A stretch of DNA of 64,000 nt from Myxococcales bacterium (GCA_009692555.1 SHYY01000004.1:17901-81900); one strand, 5' to 3'. Numbered from the stretch's first letter, positions 38,521 to 49,923 are shown. The notes: generated from the letters alone by a model not told the origin. Made by a program: numbers and translations.

Positions 38521-39192
38521 ATGGCCGTCTCGATCAAGCACCTCCCCGAGAGCGAACGGCCGCGCGAGCGACTCCTCCAGGCGGGCCGCGAGGCGCTCTC
38601 CGACGTCGAGCTGGTGGCGCTCGTGATCGGCGGCGATCTCGGATGCGCAGCGACGGTGGTGCGGGGGCTCGGCGGCGCCCGCGGGATCCATCGCGCGGTG
38701 CTGGGCGAGCTGCTCCTCCTGCCCGGGGTCGGGGTGGCGCGGGCCTGCCAGCTCCTCGCCGCGCTCGAGCTCGGGCGGCGCGCCCAGGGCGCGAGCGAAG
38801 ATCTCGGCGCCCCGCTGCGTACGCCCGCCGACGGGGTGGCGCGCTTCCGCGACATGACGCTGCTCGAGCAGGAGGAGCTGCATGTCATCGGCCTCGACTC
38901 GCGCCATCGCCAGATCACCCGCTTCGTCGCTGCGCGGGGCTCCCTGAACGCGGTGCACGTCTCGACGCGCGACGTGTTCCGACGCCTCCTTCGCGAGGGC
39001 GCCGCGGCGGCCATCGTCGCCCACAACCACCCGAGCGGCGATCCGGCCCCGAGCCCGGCGGACCTCGACCTCACCCATCGCCTGCGCGCTGCGGGCGAGC
39101 TGGTCGGCGTCCCGCTGCTCGATCACCTGGTGATCGGCTGTCAGGGCTTCCACTCCTTCGCTGACCAGCTCCGCTTTCCGACCGCGGGGTGA
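38521..39192 (+). CDS. radC: RadC/JAB-domain protein
   Basis: AIVAHNHPSGDPAPSPADLDLT JAMM motif. Confidence 0.9.
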   Translation: MAVSIKHLPESERPRERLLQAGREALSDVELVALVIGGDLGCAATVVRGLGGARGIHRAVLGELLLLPGVGVARACQLLAALELGRRAQGASEDLGAPLRTPADGVARFRDMTLLEQEELHVIGLDSRHRQITRFVAARGSLNAVHVSTRDVFRRLLREGAAAAIVAHNHPSGDPAPSPADLDLTHRLRAAGELVGVPLLDHLVIGCQGFHSFADQLRFPTAG

Positions 39193-39196
39193 AATT

Positions 39197-40264
39197 GTGG
39201 ACACCCGATCGGCGTTTGCTACATTGCAGACCGGCCCACCGACCTTGACCCCTCCCCTCACACCGCGCCGCCTCTCCCTGATCCTGATCGGGCTGATCCT
39301 CGCCTCCACCGTCGGGCGCGCCTTCGCGATCGACGACGTGCAGACGCCGCGCGGTCTGGCGATGGGCGGCTCGGGACGCGCGATCGCCACCGGCTCGCTC
39401 GGACCGCTGCTCAACCCCGCAGGGATGGTAGCGATCCGCCAGTACTCGATGGAGGCGATGTACGGCTTCAACATCCAGAACCTCGGCAGCAGCATCCACC
39501 TCGGGATCACCGACTCGGTGACCAACAGCCGCCTGGCGATGGGGCTCTACTACCAGTTCACCAGCAGCACCCCGAAGTTCACCTACGGCGGCGAGGGCGG
39601 CCCCACCCAGGCGGCCCGCCAGGGTAACGAGACCGGCGTGGCGCTGGCCCTCCCGCTCGGCGAGCGCTTCTCGATCGGGCTGACGTCGAAGTACAGCAAC
39701 GTGACCACCGAGGTGGCGAACCCGGGCGCCAACATGGAGGTCGAGAAGGGGATGCCCGCGCCGCAAAAGACGCTGGTCCTCGACAGCACCAACGCCGCCG
39801 ACTCGAAGGGCTTCACCATGGATGCCGGCGTGATGCTGCGCCTCGGCGACTCCTTCCACATCGGCGTCTCGGGCCACAACTTCATCCCGCTCCACTCGGT
39901 GGAGGTCCCGATCGGCCTCGGCATCGGGCTCGGCTACATGATGGGCGCGAGCTTCGTCATCACCACCGACGCGCGGATCGACTTCGACAAGTACCGCCAG
40001 CCCGGCACCACCGACGAGAAGGGCAACCGCGTGCAGGGCGACCGGCGCACCACCGCGAAGATCAGCGGCGGCCTCGAGTACCTCGCCGGCGGGGTGGTCC
40101 CGATCCGCGCCGGCTTCGCCCACGACACCGGAATGCCGGGCAGCTTCCTCTCCCTCGGCATCGGCTACATGGGCAAGAGCTTCGGCATCGACCTCGGCTA
40201 CCGCCAGAAGGTGAACGGCGGCAACGAGGCGCTCCTGAACCTCGGCCTACGCGTCTTTCTGTAG
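39197..40264 (+). CDS. Putative outer-membrane beta-barrel protein
   Basis: Signal-like N-terminus; ARGLAMGGSG/LLNPAGM motifs; true start may be further downstream. Confidence 0.65.
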   Translation: MDTRSAFATLQTGPPTLTPPLTPRRLSLILIGLILASTVGRAFAIDDVQTPRGLAMGGSGRAIATGSLGPLLNPAGMVAIRQYSMEAMYGFNIQNLGSSIHLGITDSVTNSRLAMGLYYQFTSSTPKFTYGGEGGPTQAARQGNETGVALALPLGERFSIGLTSKYSNVTTEVANPGANMEVEKGMPAPQKTLVLDSTNAADSKGFTMDAGVMLRLGDSFHIGVSGHNFIPLHSVEVPIGLGIGLGYMMGASFVITTDARIDFDKYRQPGTTDEKGNRVQGDRRTTAKISGGLEYLAGGVVPIRAGFAHDTGMPGSFLSLGIGYMGKSFGIDLGYRQKVNGGNEALLNLGLRVFL

Positions 40265-40275
40265 TAGCGCGTGAT

Positions 40276-40447
40276 GGTCCCTTTCTACCAGCGCGTGAGC
40301 GACGGCGGGCTTCGCCTGGTGTCGCTCGTCGCGGGGGGTCAAAGGGACCCTCTCAGGGTCCCTTTCTACCAGCGCGTGAGCGACGGCGGGCTTCGCCTGG
40401 TGTCGCTCGTCGCGGGGGGTCAAAGGGACCCTCTCAGGGTCCCTTGT
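40276..40447. repeat. 81-bp tandem duplication carrying AAAGGGACCC-TCTCA-GGGTCCCTTT hairpins
   Basis: GGTCCCTTTCTACCAGCG...AAAGGGACCCTCTCA repeats at 40276 and 40357 with a third partial at 40438. Confidence 0.95.
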
Positions 40448-40491
40448 CCTGATAGGATGGAACCCTTTCCGATCTGAAGGGTCCAAGTGCC

Positions 40492-41106
40492 ATGGGCGCC
40501 TCGCCCGATCCGCTCGGCATGACCATGATCCGCGAGCGGCTGCTCATTCGCCGTCTCCAGCAACGCGAGGAGCGCGCCTTCCAGGAGGTGGTGCGCCTCT
40601 ACCAGCACAAGGTGTGGAACCTCGTGTTCCGGATGATCGGGAGCCGCGAGGAGGCGGAGGACATCGCCCAGGAGGTGTTCGTCACCGTCTTCAAGTCGAT
40701 CGACGGCTTCCGTGGCGACTCGAAGCTCTCGACCTGGCTCTACCGGATCGCCGCCAATCACTGCAAGAATCGGATGAAGTACCTCGGGCGGCGCAGCTAC
40801 AAGACCACCGGCGAGCTGGACGAGGCGGCCGAGCGCGAGCTGCAGGGCGCGCAGCCGAGCGCGCTGACCCCGCACCTCGACGGGCCGGAGAAGGTGCTGG
40901 AGGGGCTGCAGATGGAGAAGCTGGTGCAGGAGGCGATCGCGCTGCTCGACGAGGATCACCGGGTGCTGGTGGTGCTGCGCGACGTGGAGGACCTCTCGTA
41001 CCAGGAGATCACCGCGATCACCGGGCTCGCGGAGGGGACCGTGAAGTCGCGGCTCCACCGGGCGCGGATGGCGCTCAAGGACTATCTGGCCAAGCGTGGC
41101 GGGTGA
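40492..41106 (+). CDS. ECF-type RNA polymerase sigma factor
   Basis: DIAQEVFVTVFKSIDGFRGDSKLSTWLYRIAANHCKNRMKY; LSYQEITAITGLAEGTVKSRLHRAR. Confidence 0.93.
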   Translation: MGASPDPLGMTMIRERLLIRRLQQREERAFQEVVRLYQHKVWNLVFRMIGSREEAEDIAQEVFVTVFKSIDGFRGDSKLSTWLYRIAANHCKNRMKYLGRRSYKTTGELDEAAERELQGAQPSALTPHLDGPEKVLEGLQMEKLVQEAIALLDEDHRVLVVLRDVEDLSYQEITAITGLAEGTVKSRLHRARMALKDYLAKRGG

Positions 41107-41113
41107 TATTACG

Positions 41114-41482
41114 ATGAGCGACGTGGACCATGCGCAGGCGAGCGAGCTGTTCTCGTCCTACTGGGACGAGGATCTCGGCCCCGACGACACCGCGCGCCTC
41201 GAGGAGCACCTCCGCTCGTGCATCGTCTGCCGGCGCGAGTACGCCGACTTCGAGAAGGCGCTCGGCGCCGTCGGTGGGCTGCCCCACGAGATCGCCCCGC
41301 CGGGGTTCGCCGCGGGGGTGGTCAAGCGGGTCCACAAGCGCTCGCGCGGCCGCTTCTTCGCCACGCGCGGGATGCTCGACCGGGTGCCCTACGAGCTGTT
41401 CTCGCTGGTGATGCTGGGGCTGATCCTGGCGATCTACGTCATCCTGCAGCTGTCGCAGCCGGGACACGTCAAGATCCCGTAG
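41114..41482 (+). CDS. Zf-HC2 anti-sigma factor
   Basis: LEEHLRSCIVCRREYADFE; C-terminal TM; directly follows the sigma factor. Confidence 0.85.
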   Translation: MSDVDHAQASELFSSYWDEDLGPDDTARLEEHLRSCIVCRREYADFEKALGAVGGLPHEIAPPGFAAGVVKRVHKRSRGRFFATRGMLDRVPYELFSLVMLGLILAIYVILQLSQPGHVKIP

Positions 41483-41490
41483 CTGGCTCC

Positions 41491-41715
41491 CTACCGCTCT
41501 TCCCAGAAGAACAGGGTGATCGCCAGGCAGTGGAACTGCTCGTCGCTCGACTGCGTGACCACCTTGTCGACCACTCGCGCCTCCCGGTGGCCGTCGAGCC
41601 ACATCGTCACCTTCTCGCCGAGGCGCTCGCGCTCCTGCGCCATGGTCGCGGAGAAGATCTTCACGCCGTTGAACTTCAGCTGATCGATCGTTTCGTGCTT
41701 GCGTTGGTCCTTCAT
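41491..41715 (-). CDS. Small conserved-looking hypothetical
   Basis: MKDQRKHETIDQLKFNGVKIFSATMAQERERLGEKVTMWLDG; ATGA overlap with upstream gene. Confidence 0.55.
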   Translation of the reverse strand: MKDQRKHETIDQLKFNGVKIFSATMAQERERLGEKVTMWLDGHREARVVDKVVTQSSDEQFHCLAITLFFWEER

Positions 41716-43079
41716 CGCACCTGCCCATTCGTGTCTGCGGTGGTTTGGGGGGACGGCCCGGGGACCGCCTGGGACACCACGCCGCGGTACTCCTCGATCG
41801 CCGCGCGGAGCTCGCTCTCGCGGAGCAGGTGATCGTTCTGCTTGGCGTGCGCGAAGAGGAACTTCACCAGCCCCGGCTCGGGCGCGATGTTCCGCTTTTG
41901 CAACCAGTAGACGACGTTCGACTCCCCGGACATGAAGCCCACCTCGATCTCCTGCTCGCGCCCGAAGCGGCCGGCCGGAACACCCGAGTAGATGCGATCG
42001 GCCAGCCAGGCGTGACCCTTCTTCTCCGCCTTGATGATCGCCGCGGCGTGCACTCCGGTGGCGGTGCGGAAGGCGTCGCTGCCGAACACGGGATAGTTGT
42101 GGGGGATCGCGACGTGCGTGGCGCGCGACGTGAGCTGCACCAACTCGCCCAGCGACGTGAGATCGCGATCCCCGAGCTCGCCGAGGAGCGCGAGGTTGAT
42201 CAGGATCTGGTCGAGCGCCGCGTTGCCCACCCGCTCGCCGACGCCGAGCACGGTGCCGTGGCAGCGATCGGCGCCCGCCTCGATCGCCTGGATGGAGTTG
42301 CTCAGACCGAGGCCGCGATCGTTGTGGCCGTGCCAGTCGATGCCCACGCGGGCGCCCATCCCGTGGACGATCGCGCGGGTGAAGCGAATCAGGTTGCTGA
42401 TCCCGTCGGGGGTGGCGTGACCGACGGTGTCGCACAGGCAGAGTCTCTCTGCGCCGTGCTCGATCGCGTTCCGGAAGAGCGCCGCCAGCACCTCGGGGCG
42501 CGAGCGCGTGGTGTCCTCGGTGACGTAGGTGCAGGGCAGCCCGCCCGAGACCGCGAGATCGATCGCCTCGGCGGAGCGCTGGAGGATGAGCGCGAGGCTC
42601 CAGTCCTCGGCGTAGAAGCGGATCGGCGACGAGCCGACGAAGGCCATCACCTCGATCGCCACGCCGAGCTTCTGCGAGATCTCGACGATCGGCCGGATAT
42701 CGTTGACGTGGGTGCGCGCGGCGCAGGCCGGCTTGATCCGGAGCTTGCGATCGCGGATCTCGCGGGCCAGAAACGTCACATCCTCGACGGCGCGCTGGCC
42801 GGCGCCCGGCAGCCCGATGTCGACGTGATCGACCCCGATCCGATCGAGCAAGAGGACGATCGCCAGCTTGTCCTCGATCTTCGGGTCGGTCACCGACGGG
42901 GACTGGATCCCGTCGCGCAGCGTCTCGTCGAAGAAGGTGATTCTGCCGCGCGAGAGCGGCGCCACCTTCTCGACCGAGTTCCAGTCGTAGATGAAGTCGT
43001 CCTCGCGCGCGTCGCCCTGCCCGTCGCCCGTCGCTGTGGCCACCTTTTCGCCCGCTACTTCTCCGGCCACTTCTCCCAT
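41712..43079 (-). CDS. LeuA-family (isopropylmalate/homocitrate/citramalate synthase-like) enzyme
   Basis: FFDETLRDGIQSPSVT, GIDWHGHNDRGLGLSNS, GVGERVGNAALDQI. Confidence 0.85.
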   Translation of the reverse strand: MGEVAGEVAGEKVATATGDGQGDAREDDFIYDWNSVEKVAPLSRGRITFFDETLRDGIQSPSVTDPKIEDKLAIVLLLDRIGVDHVDIGLPGAGQRAVEDVTFLAREIRDRKLRIKPACAARTHVNDIRPIVEISQKLGVAIEVMAFVGSSPIRFYAEDWSLALILQRSAEAIDLAVSGGLPCTYVTEDTTRSRPEVLAALFRNAIEHGAERLCLCDTVGHATPDGISNLIRFTRAIVHGMGARVGIDWHGHNDRGLGLSNSIQAIEAGADRCHGTVLGVGERVGNAALDQILINLALLGELGDRDLTSLGELVQLTSRATHVAIPHNYPVFGSDAFRTATGVHAAAIIKAEKKGHAWLADRIYSGVPAGRFGREQEIEVGFMSGESNVVYWLQKRNIAPEPGLVKFLFAHAKQNDHLLRESELRAAIEEYRGVVSQAVPGPSPQTTADTNGQVR

Positions 43080-43080
43080 T

Positions 43081-44277
43081 TCAGGCGGCCTCGACGATCA
43101 CTGCGATGCCCTGCCCGCCGCCGATGCAGGCCGAGCCGAGACCGAGCTTGCCTCCTCGACGGCGCAGCTCGTAGAGGAGGTGGATGATGATCCGCGCGCC
43201 CGAGGCGCCGAGCGGGTGGCCGAGCGCGATCGCCCCACCATCGACGTTGGTGCGCGCGCGGTCGAGGCCGAGCTCCTTCTCGACGGCGAGGTACTGCGCG
43301 GAGAAGGCTTCGTTGACCTCGACCAGATCGAAGTCGCCGAGCTTGTTTCCGGAGCGGTCGATCGCCCGGCGGATCGCCGGCGCCGGGCCGATCCCCATCA
43401 CCTTCGGGTCGCAGCCCGCGACGCCCCACTGGACGAGCTTTCCGAGCGGCTTCCAGCCGTGGCGCTCGCCCGCCTCGCGCGAGCACACCAGGAGGGCCGC
43501 CGCACCGTCGCTGATCCCCGAGGCGTTGCCGGCGGTGACGACGCCGTCCTTTTTGAACACCGGTGCGAGCTTGGCCAGCACCTCGCCGGTGGTCTGCGGG
43601 CGCGGATGCTCGTCGACGAGAAACTGCGTCGTTCCTTTTTTTCCTTTCAGTTCGACCGCCGCGATCTCCTCGCGGAAGCGCCCCGCCTCGTTGGCCTGCG
43701 CCCACGCCTGCTGCGAGCGCAGCGCGTAGGCGTCGATGTCTCCGCGCGAGAGTTCGTACTGCACCGCGAGATTCTCGGCGGTGATCGCCATCGGCATCCC
43801 GGTGTAGGAGTCGGTGAGCGCGTCCCACAGCGTGTCCCCGAGGGCGTTCGGCTTCCCGAAGGCGAGCCCGAATCGCGCGCCGCGAACCACGTGCGGCGCC
43901 ATCGACATGGCCTCCGTCCCGCCCGCCAGCACCACCTCCGCCTCGCCAAGCAGGATCTGCTGCGCCGCGCTCACCACCGCCTGGAAGCCGGAGCCGCACA
44001 GGCGATTCACCGTCAGAGCCGGCGCCGCGATCGGCACCCCGGCGCGGAGGCCGACATGGCGGGCGAGGTAGATCGCGTCGGCCGAGGTCTGCTGGACGTT
44101 GCCGAAGATCACCTCGTCGACGTCCTCGGCTTTTGCGCCGGCCTGGGCGAGCGCCGCCTGCGACGCGATCACCGCGAGATCGGTGGCGGTGTGATCCTTC
44201 AGGGCTCCGCCGAACGCGCCGAACGCGGTGCGCTTGGCGCCGACGAACCAGATTTCACGAGCGAGTTTCTTGGCCAT
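43081..44277 (-). CDS. Acetyl-CoA C-acyltransferase (thiolase)
   Basis: NRLCGSGFQAVVSAAQQI; GGAIALGHPLGASGARI; GSACIGGGQGIAVI. Confidence 0.95.
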   Translation of the reverse strand: MAKKLAREIWFVGAKRTAFGAFGGALKDHTATDLAVIASQAALAQAGAKAEDVDEVIFGNVQQTSADAIYLARHVGLRAGVPIAAPALTVNRLCGSGFQAVVSAAQQILLGEAEVVLAGGTEAMSMAPHVVRGARFGLAFGKPNALGDTLWDALTDSYTGMPMAITAENLAVQYELSRGDIDAYALRSQQAWAQANEAGRFREEIAAVELKGKKGTTQFLVDEHPRPQTTGEVLAKLAPVFKKDGVVTAGNASGISDGAAALLVCSREAGERHGWKPLGKLVQWGVAGCDPKVMGIGPAPAIRRAIDRSGNKLGDFDLVEVNEAFSAQYLAVEKELGLDRARTNVDGGAIALGHPLGASGARIIIHLLYELRRRGGKLGLGSACIGGGQGIAVIVEAA

Positions 44278-44330
44278 GGACAGACAGCTCCTGAAGGTGC
44301 CTGGGGCGAAGATTAGCGCGTCTTGTCGCG

Positions 44331-44990
44331 TTGGGGTACATGCGTGTGATGCCGCGTGTGCTGGTCCTGGACTTCGATGGCACCGTCACCAACGCCGACA
44401 TCGGGGACGCCGTTTGCGCGCGCTTCGCCCCGCCGGAGTGGCGCGCGATCGACGACCAGTGGGTGCGGCACGAGATCTCGCTGCCCGAGGCGCAGCGGCG
44501 GATGTGGGCGCTCTGCCGGGCCACCCGCGCGCAGGCGCTCGATGGTGCGCGCGAAGCGGGGGAGCTCAGGCCGGGCCTCGACGCCCTCCTCGACGGTGCG
44601 GCGGCGCGCGGAGTCGACCTGTGGCTCGCCTCGGGAGGCTTCGACTTCTACATCGAGGCGCTCCTCGGCGCGCGGCTCGATCGCTTCGCGCGGCGCTACT
44701 ACAGCACCGCCCGGTTCGGCGGCGATCGCATCTCCGTCTCGTTCCCGCACGCCGATCTGGCGTGCGATCGCTGCGCGGTGTGCAAGGGCAAGGTGTGCGA
44801 CCTGGCGCGCGCGAGCGGTCCGGGAACGGAGGTGCTCTTCGTCGGTGACGGCCACTCCGATCGCTGCGTGATCGGGCGCGCCGATCGGGTGGCGGCGGTG
44901 CGGGGCTCGCATCTCGCGAAGCACCTCGAAGGCCACGGCGCCGGCTTCCGCGCCTTCGACGCCCTCGACGAGCTGCTCGACTGGATCTAG
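44331..44990 (+). CDS. HAD-superfamily phosphatase (MtnX-like)
   Basis: VLDFDGTVTNAD; LASGGFDFYIEA; CKGKVCD; FVGDGHSDRC. Confidence 0.8.
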   Translation: MGYMRVMPRVLVLDFDGTVTNADIGDAVCARFAPPEWRAIDDQWVRHEISLPEAQRRMWALCRATRAQALDGAREAGELRPGLDALLDGAAARGVDLWLASGGFDFYIEALLGARLDRFARRYYSTARFGGDRISVSFPHADLACDRCAVCKGKVCDLARASGPGTEVLFVGDGHSDRCVIGRADRVAAVRGSHLAKHLEGHGAGFRAFDALDELLDWI

Positions 44991-44999
44991 CCTTTCGCG

Positions 45000-45233
45000 A
45001 TGCCGATCTACGAGTACCAGTGCGAGTGCGGGGAGGTGGTCGAGGCGATCGAGCGGGTCGGCACCGAGCGCGCCACCTGCGGCGAGCTTTGCAAGCGTCT
45101 GCCACCGACGGGCGACGGCAAGGTCTCGCGCCTCTTCTCCGGCAGCACGCTCCGTGGCACCGGCCACGAGGCCAAGGAGCCCGCCGTCGACGTGCACAAG
45201 CGCGCCCGTCGCCCCTGGGACGACTGCAAATGA
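45000..45233 (+). CDS. FmdB-like zinc-ribbon protein
   Basis: MPIYEYQCECGEVVEAIE. Confidence 0.7.
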   Translation: MPIYEYQCECGEVVEAIERVGTERATCGELCKRLPPTGDGKVSRLFSGSTLRGTGHEAKEPAVDVHKRARRPWDDCK

Positions 45234-45263
45234 GGGATCCTGTCCCCGTGCTAGATTCCCGGC

Positions 45264-46270
<1,007 letters not shown>

Positions 46271-46274
<4 letters not shown>

Positions 46275-47308
46275 TCGCGGGCGAGGGTGCGACGGCACCA
46301 CAAAATGATGCACTTGCACCATTGGTCCGGGTCGAGGCGCTGACCCGCCACTTCGGCGGCGGCGGCCTCTTCGGCGGCGGCCCGGTGGTGCGCGCGGTCG
46401 ACGGCGTGTCGCTGACGATCCGTCGCGGCGAGACGCTCGGCCTGGTGGGCGAGTCGGGGTGCGGGAAGTCGACCCTCGGCCGCACCGTGCTGCGCCTGAT
46501 CGAGCCGACCGCCGGGCGGGTGACGATCGACGGCGTGGAGATCACCGCCCTCGGGGCGCGCGCCCTGCGGGCCTTCCGCAAGCACGCCCAGATGATCTTC
46601 CAGGATCCCTACGCCTCGCTCAACCCGCGGATGACCGTCGGGGAGATCCTCGAGGAGCCGCTGATCATCCACCGCCTCGCCGCCACCCGCGACGAGCGGC
46701 GCCGCGAGGTGGCGCGCCTGCTGGAGCGCGTTCACCTCCGGCCCGAAGCGCAGGGCCGCTATCCGCACGAGTTCTCGGGGGGTCAGCGCCAGCGGATCGG
46801 GATCGCCCGGGCGCTCGCGGTGCGGCCGCGCTTCATCGTCGCCGACGAGCCGATCTCCGCGCTCGACGTGTCGATCCAGGCGCAGGTGGTGAACCTCCTG
46901 GCCGACCTGCAGGCCGAGGAGAAGCTCACCTATCTGTTCATCTCGCACGACCTGAAGATCGTCGAGCACCTGTGCGATCGGGTGGCGGTGATGTACCTCG
47001 GGCGGGTGGTCGAGGAGGCGCCGGCGAGCGCGCTCTACGGCCGTCCGCGACACCCCTACACCGAGGCGCTCCTCTCGGCGGTGCCGGTGGCCGATCCCAC
47101 GCGCAGGCGGCAGCGGATCCTGCTCGAGGGGGATGTCCCGTCGCCGTCGCACCCGCCGCCCGGCTGCGCCTTTCACCCGCGTTGCCCGCTCTACGCGGCG
47201 AAGGGGCGTCCGGAGATCTGCCGCACCGACGCTCCGGTCCTTCGCCCCGTCGCCGGGGTGCTGCCCGCCGACGGCGCCCACCGCGCCGCCTGCCACTTCG
47301 CGGAGTAG
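46271..47308 (+). CDS. Oligopeptide/dipeptide ABC transporter ATPase (OppF/DppF type)
   Basis: [50 protein letters not shown] overlap with preceding gene. Confidence 0.92.
46285..46300 (+). repeat. Dispersed element copy 5
   Basis: Plus: GGTGC GACG GCACC ACAAAATG, inside oppF-type gene. Confidence 0.6.
46306..46321 (+). repeat. Dispersed element copy 6 (21 bp from copy 5)
   Basis: Plus: GATGC ACTT GCACC ATTGG. Confidence 0.6.
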
Positions 47309-47321
47309 CTGCCTGCACGAC

Positions 47322-48119
47322 CTACTCGGCGCAACTCACCGTTTCGACCGCGAGACCGGGGGGCGGGTCGAGGTGGAAGACCCCCTCGGGGAGCACGACG
47401 TTGACCTCGCGCGAGCGGAAGCGGAGCCTGGCGTCCGCCTTGTTGCCGGGATCGAATATCTGGGTGCGGGTGGGGAAGCGCAGGCCGTTCTCGCCGGCGA
47501 AGTCGTCGTTCTCCAGGCGGTAGACGACCCTCGTCGCGGCCCCGGCGGGTCCGACGACCTCCGCCGCGACGGCCTCCCAGCTCTTGGGGAGGAGGTGGAT
47601 CGTCTCCACCAGGCCGCCCTCGCCGCGCAGGACCAGCACCTCGTGGCCGCCGTCCGCCGGATCCCAGCGCACCCCGCCGTCCGCGGGCTCGCCGAGCAGC
47701 GGGACGGAGCCGGTGACCACGTCGATCACGTCGGCCGGTCGGAGGCGCACCCGGAGCAGGCGCGCGAGGTTGCAGGCGGTGGCCTCGCCGGTCAGGAAGC
47801 GGTTGTTGCGCACGTCGAGGAGCTGGAAGGTCTTGCCGTCGCTGGCCAGGCTCGCAGCGCTGCCGCCGAGCGGGCTCTCGGCGTCGATCCGCAGGCCGCC
47901 GCTCGGTCGATCGATGAGGAAGGTCATGGTCAGCTTGATCCGGTCGCCGCGCTCCTCGAGGTAGTCGACCCTGGCCTCGGCGCGCATCGTGCTAACTTTC
48001 TTGGTGCGAGTGCGTAAAGAATCGAGGAGCTGCGCGGCGGTCGGTGGCCGGCCGGGGCGCTCTACCGGCGGCGTCGGGCAGCCGGCGAGGAGGACGACGA
48101 GGGGCAGCAGGCGGCGCAC
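47322..48119 (-). CDS. Outer-membrane lipoprotein-sorting-like (LolB/DUF4292-like) lipoprotein
   Basis: VRRLLPLVVLLAGC lipobox; GTG start assumed. Confidence 0.6.
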   Translation of the reverse strand: MRRLLPLVVLLAGCPTPPVERPGRPPTAAQLLDSLRTRTKKVSTMRAEARVDYLEERGDRIKLTMTFLIDRPSGGLRIDAESPLGGSAASLASDGKTFQLLDVRNNRFLTGEATACNLARLLRVRLRPADVIDVVTGSVPLLGEPADGGVRWDPADGGHEVLVLRGEGGLVETIHLLPKSWEAVAAEVVGPAGAATRVVYRLENDDFAGENGLRFPTRTQIFDPGNKADARLRFRSREVNVVLPEGVFHLDPPPGLAVETVSCAE

Positions 48120-48132
48120 GACGGCCACCGAT

Positions 48133-49896
48133 CTAGCGGGCGCCGACGCGGCCACTCTCGAGGAGGAGGAGTCGCTCCTCGACCGCGTGGCGCAGCCGCT
48201 CATCGGGCCGGTTGCCCAGGGCGCGTCGGAAGATCGTCACGGCGCGGGCGCGATCATCGCGCTTGAGGTAGAGCTCGCCGAGGTGGGCCAGCACCTCGGG
48301 ATCGTCGGGGCGGAGGCGTTCGGCGCGGGCGAGGAGCCGCTCGGCCTCGTCGGTGCGGCCGAGCTGGAAGTGCAACCAGCCCAGGCTGTCGGCGATCTCG
48401 GGCGAGCTTGGCTTGAGCGCGAAGGCGCGCTCGAGGAGCCGCTGCGCCTCGGAGAGGTGGGTCCGGTTGCGCGCGTAGACGTAGCCGATGAAGTTCAGGG
48501 CCGCGGCGCTCTCGGGGGTGCGCTTGAGGACGGCGCGGGCCACCTCGATCGCCTTCTCCCAGTCGCCCCCTCGGTCGAGCAGCCCGGCCAGCGCGAAGGT
48601 CAGGCTCTCCGACGCCGGGTGCGTCCGGAGAGCGGTCTCGAGGACGCGACGCGCCAGCAGGCGATCGCCGGCGCGCTCGTGGACCCCGGCCAGCGCCTCG
48701 GTGAGCGCGTCGCGGTCTTCCGGCTTCGGAGCCGCGGCGAGTGCTCGGCCGAGGCTCGCGGCGGCCTGGTCGAAGAGGCCCGCGTCGCGGAGGAGCCGCC
48801 CGAGACGGAGCTGCGCCGCCGGGTACTCGAGCGCGCCCGAGCGGATCTTCCGCAGCTCGGCGATCGCGTGCTCGAACTGACCTGACTCGCCGAGCGCCGC
48901 CCCGCGGAGCAGCCACGCCTGCGGGAGATCGGCCCCTCTCGCCTCGCGGATCAGTGCATCGGCGAGGGCCAGGGCGCGCGCGCCCTGGTGGAGCTGTACG
49001 AACAGCCATCCGATGGCGATCCGCCGATCCGGCGTGCGCGCGCCGCCTTCCAGGGCATCGAGTAGCGTCTGGGCGGCGTCGACGCGTCCGGAGGCGTTCC
49101 ATGCGGCGACCAGCAGCGCCGCAACCTTCACGTCGCGTCCGGAGCGCTCGTAGGCGAGCTTGAGCTCGACCGCGGCCTCGCTGCTGCGCCCGTCGGCGTG
49201 GAGCAGCTCACCGAGCTCGCGCCGCGCGTCGGGGAGCGAGCCGTCGGCCGCGAGCGCCCGGCGGAGCTCTGCCTCGGCCATCGTGAGGTCGCCGCGCCCG
49301 GCCGCGGCGCGCGCCAGCTGGAGGTGCGCCGACGCCGAGCCTGGATGGCGGTCGAGCAGCGTCCGATAGACGCCATCGGCACGGCTGCTGTCACCCCGCT
49401 CGCGGTAGAGTGCCGCGAGCGACAGGTAGGCGTCCTCGCAGGTCCGGTCGGCCTCGAAGGCACGCCGGAACGACTGCTCCGCGCCCGCGAGATCGCCGAG
49501 CTTGAGATGGATCCGCCCGAGGTCGACGTGGGCTTCGGCGAAGTTCGGCTCGAGGCGGAGCGCCCCGTCGAGCTCGTCGCGCGCCTCGTCGAGCCGCCCG
49601 AGGGCCATCAGCTCCTCGGCCAGGCGCGTGCGCAGGTAGGCCGACTGCCCGTCCGAGGCGAGCGCGCGCCGGAGCTCGTCGACCGCGTCCTGGCTCCTGC
49701 CGTCGAGGGAGGCGAGCTGCGCCTGGAGGTAGTGCTGGTACGCCTGCGGGCTCACGTAATAGCCGATCACGCGCTCGCCGCGGAAGAGCCGCGCGGTCCC
49801 GGTGTCGCGCGGCGGCTGGACCGTCGCTGTGCAGCCACCGAGCGAGAGGAGAAGCGCAGCAGCCAGCGGACGACGCATCGACCCTGAGCCTATCAC
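48133..49896 (-). CDS. TPR-repeat lipoprotein
   Basis: ALLLSLGGC lipobox; many TPR units. Confidence 0.9.
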   Translation of the reverse strand: MIGSGSMRRPLAAALLLSLGGCTATVQPPRDTGTARLFRGERVIGYYVSPQAYQHYLQAQLASLDGRSQDAVDELRRALASDGQSAYLRTRLAEELMALGRLDEARDELDGALRLEPNFAEAHVDLGRIHLKLGDLAGAEQSFRRAFEADRTCEDAYLSLAALYRERGDSSRADGVYRTLLDRHPGSASAHLQLARAAAGRGDLTMAEAELRRALAADGSLPDARRELGELLHADGRSSEAAVELKLAYERSGRDVKVAALLVAAWNASGRVDAAQTLLDALEGGARTPDRRIAIGWLFVQLHQGARALALADALIREARGADLPQAWLLRGAALGESGQFEHAIAELRKIRSGALEYPAAQLRLGRLLRDAGLFDQAAASLGRALAAAPKPEDRDALTEALAGVHERAGDRLLARRVLETALRTHPASESLTFALAGLLDRGGDWEKAIEVARAVLKRTPESAAALNFIGYVYARNRTHLSEAQRLLERAFALKPSSPEIADSLGWLHFQLGRTDEAERLLARAERLRPDDPEVLAHLGELYLKRDDRARAVTIFRRALGNRPDERLRHAVEERLLLLESGRVGAR

Positions 49897-49923
49897 CGGG
49901 AGCCGCGCCGGGCAACGCGCGGC

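Noticed and set aside
36153-39164. 1003-aa plus-strand ORF
   Set aside because: Spans three well-supported minus-strand genes and radC in the wrong frame; low-complexity Arg/Gly/Glu composition
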